From positions 1 through 11,693 of the forward strand of contig JAGDAE010000005.1 of assembly GCA_017959645.1 (NCBI GenBank): a stretch of DNA of 11,693 nucleotides, written 5' to 3'. Below the pieces are notes generated by a model, which was given only the letters and a program-made list of their open reading frames with translations, ran no database searches and was not told the origin of the DNA. Positions 7,005 to 11,693 of this stretch are shown here, in pieces (the stretch's first letter is position 1; the number at the start of each line of letters is the position of its first letter). This DNA comes from Kiritimatiellia bacterium (GTDB lineage: Bacteria > Verrucomicrobiota > Kiritimatiellia > RFP12 > UBA1067). A program made the position numbers and the translations under genes.

Positions 7005-7794
7005 TTCCGTTTTGCTCCTTTGATGAGTTCTGCGAGTTTTTCGCCCGGCCTTTGCGCCCGCATCAGCGCGGTTCCGACGAGAAAGCCGTCGGCGCCGGCG
7101 TCTTTCGCGCACGCGACCGCTTCGGCGGAATGCATTCCGCTTTCCGCCACCCGGACGCAGCGTGCGGGCGCTTTCGCCAGCAGCCGCTCGAGAAGGGAGA
7201 CGTCGGTCGAGAAGTTCCGCAGGTCGCGGCAGTTTACGCCTACGATTCGCGCTCCGCAACCGGCCGCGGCGGCGATTTCGTTCTCGTCGTGGGTTTCGAC
7301 GAGCGCCTGCATGCCGAGCCCGTGCGCGAAGCCGAGCAGGTCTTCGAGATTTTCCGTATCGAGCACGGCGGCGATGAGAAGTACCGCGTCGGCCCCGGCC
7401 GCTCTCGCGGCGGCGATCTGGTAGCGCGTCGAGACGAAGTCCTTGTAGAGAACCGGCAGCCCGCATTCCTCCCGCGCGGCGCGCAGGTATTCTTCGCCGC
7501 CGAGAAAACGGTGCGGTTCGCACAGCACCGACAACGCGGCCGCGCCCGCGCCGGACAGCTCCCGCGCGAGTTCGCATGGACGGAAATCTTCGCGTATCAT
7601 GCCTTCGCTCGGGCTTGCGCGCTTGAGTTCGGCGATGATCCGTATTCCTCCCTTCAGCAGCGACGCGGCGAAATCTTTGGCCGCGGGCGCGGCTTTCGCC
7701 TTTTCGAGCATCGTGCCGAACGGAATCTCCTCCGCTCGCTTTTCCGCGTCGATCCGGCGCAGCGCGGTCAGTTCTTCGAGAATGTCGCCGCTTT

Positions 7795-7798
<4 letters not shown>
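7001..7798 (-). CDS. trpC: Indole-3-glycerol phosphate synthase (TrpC)
   Basis: TrpC closes the pyrrole ring of CdRP, releasing CO2 and giving indole-3-glycerol phosphate. The 265-residue protein is a single-domain enzyme, not fused to TrpF as in E. coli. Key residues are visible: Glu57 and Lys59 in IAELKRASPSEG, Lys119 in VLYKDF, Glu168 in ALVETH, Asn189 in VGVNCRDL, and the VAESG and GFLVGTALM phosphate-binding elements near the end. The ATG overlaps the trpD-domain stop of trpGD (ATGA), and its own stop overlaps the trpB start. Length and motif order are normal. Confidence 0.97.
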
Positions 7799-9401
<1,603 letters not shown>

Positions 9402-9405
<4 letters not shown>

Positions 9406-10835
9406 TGCAGTTCCTCCGCGAATGCCACGGCCTCGAAGACCGCTTTGGCTTTGTTTACGGTTTCGTCGTATTCCCGGTCGGCGTCGGAGTCGGCGACGAT
9501 TCCGGCCCCCGAGCGCATCGTCAGCGTGTCGCCGTCCTTTGCCAGCGTCCTGATCACGATGGCGAAATCGGCGTCGCCGGTGAACGAGAAATATCCGGCC
9601 GCGCCGCCGTAGATTCCGCGCGGCGATTTCTCGTATTCGGCGATGAGCTGCATCGCCCTGACCTTCGGGGCGCCCGACAGCGTGCCGGCGGGGAACGCCG
9701 CCCCGAGAAGGTCGAAGCCGTCCAGCCCCGGCCTGAGCTCGCCTTTGACGGAGCTGACCAGATGCATGACGTGCGAATACCGCTCGACGCGCTTGAGGTC
9801 TTCTACTCTGACGCTTCCGGTTTCGCACACGCGCCCGAGATCGTTGCGGCCGAGATCGACCAGCATGATGTGCTCGGCGTTCTCTTTTTCGTCGTTTCTG
9901 AGTTCGCGTTCGAGCGCGGCGTCTTCGGCGGGGGTTCCGCCGCGCGGACGGGTACCGGCGATCGGCGAAGTCGAGGCCGTGCGCCCGGAAAGCTTGACCA
10001 GTTCCTCGGGCGACGAGCCGATGAGCGTCTTCGCGCCGGACTTGAGAAAGAAGTTGTACGGCGACGGATTGACCGAACGCAGCGCGCGGTAGAGCGAGAG
10101 GGCGCTCGCGCCGCTCTTCGCCGTGAATTTCTGCGACGGCACGATCTGGATCACCTCGCCGGACCGTATCGCCTCTTTGCAGCGCGCGACGATTTCGCGG
10201 AACTGTTCGCGCGACATCTCCGGCTCGAATCCGCCGCCTGTCCGCGGGGACGGTTTGCGCATTCCGGCGTCACGCTCGACCGTGCGGGCGATCGATTCGG
10301 CGCTGAGCGTTCGCGCGTAGATTCCGTCGATGCGCGCGAGCGCCTTTTCGTAGGCGTCCGGGTCGGACGTGTCGGCGATGGTGGCCACCGTGACCGTTCC
10401 GCGCACGTTGTCGAACACGAGAAAGTTTTCGCACAGCATGAAGTTCGCGGGCGGGACGCCTTCTTCGCGCCCCGGCCGCACCTTCGGCTCGAACAGGGCG
10501 ACCGCGTCGTAGGCGACGTAGCCGACCGCTCCGCCCTGGAACGGCTGCAGCTCCGGCGCGGCGCGATAGCGTATCGAGCCGAGATGGTCCTTAAGCCGCG
10601 CCAGCGCATCGTCGCCAGAGAACGTCGCGGAGGGCTCCAGCCCGAGGAACGAGTACCGTCCGCGCGCTTCTCCGCCCGACACGCTCTCGAGCAGGAACGC
10701 GTCCTCGCCGGGGTCCAGCCGCGACAGGGCGGCTACCGGCGTCTCGCGGTCGGCAAGATATTCGCGGAACACGGCGACGCGGTTGCAGTCTGCCGCGCGT
10801 CGCGCGTATTCGTCTTTGGTCAGTCGTTTCAGCAT
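9402..10835 (-). CDS. trpE: Anthranilate synthase component I (TrpE)
   Basis: TrpE converts chorismate to anthranilate with ammonia from the TrpG domain encoded next. The 477-residue product has the feedback-inhibition element LLES (48-51) followed by SGGEARGRYSFLG, which suggests tryptophan allosteric control. The C-terminal chorismate-binding domain shows SPIAGTRPRGGT, MLVDLGRNDLGRVC, FPAGTLSGAPKVRAM and IYGGAAGYFSF, which separate it from PabB/isochorismate synthases together with the operon context. The ribosome site AAGGAG lies at 10846-10851, about ten bases before ATG. It is the first structural gene of the operon and sits behind the leader peptide and attenuator. The stop overlaps the trpGD start (ATGA). 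Confidence 0.97.
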
Positions 10836-10884
10836 TTCTGTTTTTCTCCTTGCGGGTTTGGTAGGTATGCAGGCATTGAAAATG

Positions 10885-10918
10885 AAAAAGCCGGATTCCT
10901 CTTTCCGGATCCGGCTTC
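10885..10918 (-). terminator. trp attenuator intrinsic terminator (3:4)
   Basis: On the minus strand AGCCGGAT (10916-10909) and ATCCGGCT (10896-10889) form a perfect 8-bp stem, extended by an A-U pair, with a 12-base loop. It is followed by TTTTT at 10889-10885 and a further T-rich stretch. It lies between the leader ORF and trpE, 30 bases downstream of the leader stop, and competes with the antiterminator pairing. Confidence 0.88.
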
Positions 10919-10987
10919 GCTTCTTCGTGTTTTCCCCTGGCTTGGATTTAGCGCCAAACAGCCACGCGCCCTGCGAATCCGGATCCG
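10906..10987 (-). promoter_or_regulatory. trp antiterminator pairing (2:3)
   Basis: Leader segment CGGATCCGGATTCGC (10987-10973) can pair with GCGAAGCCGGATCCG (10920-10906) at 14 of 15 positions, the exception being an A-C mismatch at 10978/10915. The second segment contains the whole 5' arm of the terminator, so this pairing and the terminator exclude each other. This is the layout of ribosome-mediated attenuation in enterobacterial trp operons. The pairing is read directly from the sequence; its use in vivo is inferred. Confidence 0.72.
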
Positions 10988-11031
10988 CAAGGCCACCACC
11001 AGAAGCTGTTCGTAAACGCTGTTCCGTTCAT
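10948..11031 (-). CDS. trpL: trp leader peptide (27 aa, Trp-Trp-Trp)
   Basis: A 28-codon reading frame starts ATG AAC GGA ACA at 11031 and ends TAA at 10950-10948. The peptide begins MNGTAFTNSFWWWPCGSG and ends VAVWR. Codons 11-13 (11001-10993) are three consecutive TGG codons and codon 26 is a fourth, so 4 of 27 residues are Trp. This is the hallmark of a leader peptide whose translation senses charged tRNA-Trp. It lies between a good promoter and a terminator hairpin, upstream of trpE on the same strand. No Shine-Dalgarno sequence precedes the ATG; the predicted transcript starts only about five bases earlier, so leaderless initiation is possible. An in-frame GTG at 11040 precedes it, with a stop just upstream. 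No homology claim is made; the role is inferred from codon content and position. Confidence 0.87.
   Translation of the reverse strand: MNGTAFTNSFWWWPCGSGFAGRVAVWR
10972..10989 (-). promoter_or_regulatory. trp attenuator anti-antiterminator hairpin (1:2)
   Basis: On the trp transcript TGCGGAT (10989-10983) pairs with ATTCGCA (10978-10972) around a CCGG loop, giving seven pairs including one G-U. It begins three bases after the third leader Trp codon. A ribosome stalled on those codons would cover its 5' arm, while a ribosome at the leader stop would leave it free to form and to sequester the antiterminator strand. Confidence 0.65.
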
Positions 11032-11042
11032 TTGCCGCACAG

Positions 11043-11070
11043 TTTATCATTTTTTCGTCCGCGCTGTCAA
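11043..11070 (-). promoter_or_regulatory. trp operon promoter
   Basis: On the minus strand a perfect TTGACA -35 (11070-11065) is followed after 16 bases by GATAAA (11048-11043), which matches TATAAT at four positions. The predicted start is near 11036, just before the leader ATG at 11031. Recognition by a housekeeping sigma factor is inferred from the match. A weaker -10 is consistent with a moderately strong, attenuation-controlled promoter. Confidence 0.72.
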
Positions 11071-11090
11071 CCCCCATCGGCAGGATTTTT

Positions 11091-11126
11091 TTTTGGCCGA
11101 TACCCCCTTGCGCGTCACGGCCAAAA
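11091..11126. repeat. Inverted repeat in the trp/acp divergent promoter region (candidate operator)
   Basis: TTTTGGCC (11091-11098) and GGCCAAAA (11119-11126) are perfect 8-bp inverted arms separated by 20 bases. The element lies outside both predicted transcripts. It straddles the acp -35 and its right arm falls in the acp -35/-10 spacer, so a bound dimeric regulator could block acp. A run of nine T (11086-11094) enters the left arm and is centred about equally far from both predicted start sites. Function is unknown. Confidence 0.4.
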
Positions 11127-11137
11127 TATTGTATAAT
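11108..11137 (+). promoter_or_regulatory. acp promoter
   Basis: A perfect TATAAT -10 at 11132-11137 lies 18 bases after a weak TTGCGC -35 (11108-11113). The predicted start near 11144 gives a ~29-base 5' untranslated region containing AAGGAG (11157-11162) before the acp ATG at 11173. The perfect -10 and strong ribosome site fit a highly expressed gene. Confidence 0.7.
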
Positions 11138-11172
11138 ACCACCATCCAACACAAAGAAGGAGTGAATCTATC

Positions 11173-11439
11173 ATGGCAGGAAAGCTTGAACAGCGCGTAA
11201 AAGACATCATCGTCGAGCAGCTCGGAGTCAACGCCGAGCAGGTCACGCAGGAGGCGTCGTTCATCGACGATCTCGGCGCGGACTCGCTTGATTCCGTCGA
11301 GCTGATCATGGCGTTCGAGGAAGAGTTCGGCGCTGCGATCCCCGAGGAGGATGCCGAGAAGCTTACGACGGTCGGCAAGGTCGTCGAGTATCTCAAGAGC
11401 AAGGGCTACGGCGACGAAGAAGCCCCGGCCGCCAACTGA
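11173..11439 (+). CDS. acpP: Acyl carrier protein
   Basis: The 88-residue acidic protein has the four-helix ACP layout. The phosphopantetheine attachment serine is Ser38 in FIDDLGADSLDSVELIMAFE (residues 30-49), followed by the acidic recognition helix and the IPEEDAEKLTTVGKVVEYL segment. It carries growing acyl chains in type II fatty acid synthesis. Compared with E. coli AcpP (77 residues plus Met) it has a short Gly/Glu/Ala/Pro tail (GYGDEEAPAAN). AAGGAG at 11157-11162 supports the start. It has its own promoter and a strong terminator and so appears monocistronic, rather than lying in a run with fabD/fabG/fabF. A dedicated carrier for another pathway cannot be excluded, but the consensus motif favours the housekeeping ACP. 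Confidence 0.94.
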   Translation: MAGKLEQRVKDIIVEQLGVNAEQVTQEASFIDDLGADSLDSVELIMAFEEEFGAAIPEEDAEKLTTVGKVVEYLKSKGYGDEEAPAAN

Positions 11440-11461
11440 GGCGGGGCCTGTTACTGAACGG

Positions 11462-11507
11462 GGACGGACGCGATGCGCCTAGCGCGTTGTGTCCGTTCTT
11501 CTTTTTT
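11462..11507 (+). terminator. Strong intrinsic terminator after acp
   Basis: ACGGACGCGATGCGC (11464-11478) pairs along its full 15 bases with GCGCGTTGTGTCCGT (11482-11496) around a CTA loop, with three G-U pairs on the transcript. It is followed by TTCTTCTTTTTTT (11496-11508). It starts about 25 bases after the acp stop. Confidence 0.93.
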
Positions 11508-11521
11508 TCCGAAGCGTGTCG

Positions 11522-11543
11522 CGAAAACATCAGAAGGTTTTCG
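11522..11543. repeat. 7-bp inverted repeat
   Basis: CGAAAAC (11522-11528) and GTTTTCG (11537-11543) form a 7-bp stem with an 8-base loop. It lies just after the acp terminator and has no following T-run on the plus strand. No function can be assigned. Confidence 0.4.
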
Positions 11544-11567
11544 GGAAATCATAGGGGGTAAGGTCGA

Positions 11568-11633
11568 TTTTATACAAGGGCTATCCCGGTTTTATACAAG
11601 GGCTTGCCGGCTTTTCCCAAGGGGGGCGCGAAT
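11568..11633. repeat. 22-base-period tandem repeat
   Basis: TTTTATACAAGGGCT occurs exactly at 11568-11582 and again at 11590-11604, a 22-base period. A third, degenerate copy starts at 11612 (TTTTCCCAAGGG), again 22 bases on. The two full units agree at 18 of 22 positions. The spacing equals about two helical turns, so the copies would face the same side of the DNA. The region has no gene; a protein-binding array or the edge of a larger repeat are both possible. Confidence 0.6.
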
Positions 11634-11664
11634 ATTACAGTTGCTGACCTAAATGTAATATTCG
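11629..11664. repeat. 11-bp perfect inverted repeat near the right edge
   Basis: CGAATATTACA (11629-11639) and TGTAATATTCG (11654-11664) are perfect inverted arms around a 14-base spacer. Allowing one bulged G at 11665, three more pairs extend the stem (11626-11628 with 11666-11668). The arms are much more AT-rich than the surroundings. It could be an operator for a gene to the right or an RNA hairpin; no T-run follows within the window. No gene is visible in 11508-11693. Confidence 0.6.
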
Positions 11665-11693
11665 GCGCGGGTGTCGCTCTTCATCAAATTGGA

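Noticed and set aside
5955..7424. A 489-codon plus-strand open frame opposite trpB and trpC
   Set aside because: It is antisense to textbook TrpB and TrpC sequences; no family motifs and no convincing start.
11036..11126. TrpR-type operator at the trp promoter
   Set aside because: No CTAG-centred TrpR-like palindrome overlaps the -35/-10 region; control by attenuation alone explains the visible sequence.
10829..11152. A 107-codon minus-strand frame through the trp leader
   Set aside because: It overlaps the promoter, leader peptide and terminator in another frame, is Arg-rich and has no motif. The leader peptide with clustered Trp codons explains the region better.
11568..11604. Two-copy repeat as a CRISPR array
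   Set aside because: The repeat is only 15 bases with a 7-base gap, far too short for repeat-spacer architecture, and no cas genes are visible.
11629..11640. Similarity of AATATTAC to the rolling-circle nick site TAATATTAC of CRESS-type replicons
   Set aside because: Here the motif is in the stem, not the loop, is one base off, and no Rep gene is nearby.
11629..11664. Inverted repeat as a dif/XerCD or integron attC site
   Set aside because: The spacer is 14 bases rather than the ~6 of dif, and the attC core motifs are not present.

Overview
The window (about 60% GC by eye) carries two gene blocks that face each other, followed by a lone acyl carrier protein gene and a repeat-containing intergenic tail. 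A non-flagellar type III secretion export apparatus next to a compact trp operon with classical attenuation suggests a Gram-negative bacterium. My tentative guess is the Verrucomicrobiota/Lentisphaerota side of the PVC group, but no taxonomic marker is present and this is weak.

Positions 1-3513 (+) hold a tightly packed type III secretion operon in the order sctP (cut by the left edge), sctQ, sctR, sctS, sctT. It encodes a probable needle-length/substrate-switch protein, a cytoplasmic sorting-platform (C-ring-like) protein and the three small membrane proteins of the export gate. The usual next gene, sctU, is not here. A cation diffusion facilitator gene follows at 3535-4467 (+), and its last 14 bases overlap the end of the opposing trp operon.

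Positions 4454-11031 (-) are a complete tryptophan operon read right to left: leader peptide, trpE, trpG-trpD fusion, trpC, trpB, trpA, trpF. Each of the five junctions from trpE to trpF is an exact 4-base ATGA or GTGA overlap, which suggests translational coupling. Together these genes encode the full path from chorismate to tryptophan. Upstream of trpE is a readable attenuator: a 27-codon leader ORF with three consecutive Trp codons, an anti-antiterminator hairpin, a 14-of-15 antiterminator pairing and an intrinsic terminator with a U-tract. The predicted transcription start lies only about five bases before the leader ATG, so the leader peptide may be translated from a leaderless mRNA.

Positions 11043-11172 are a divergent promoter region: the trp promoter (-) and the acp promoter (+), with an 8-bp inverted repeat overlapping the acp promoter. 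The acp gene (11173-11439) ends at a strong intrinsic terminator. The last ~185 bases contain no gene that I can see, but do hold a hairpin, a 22-base-period direct repeat and an 11-bp inverted repeat of unknown role.
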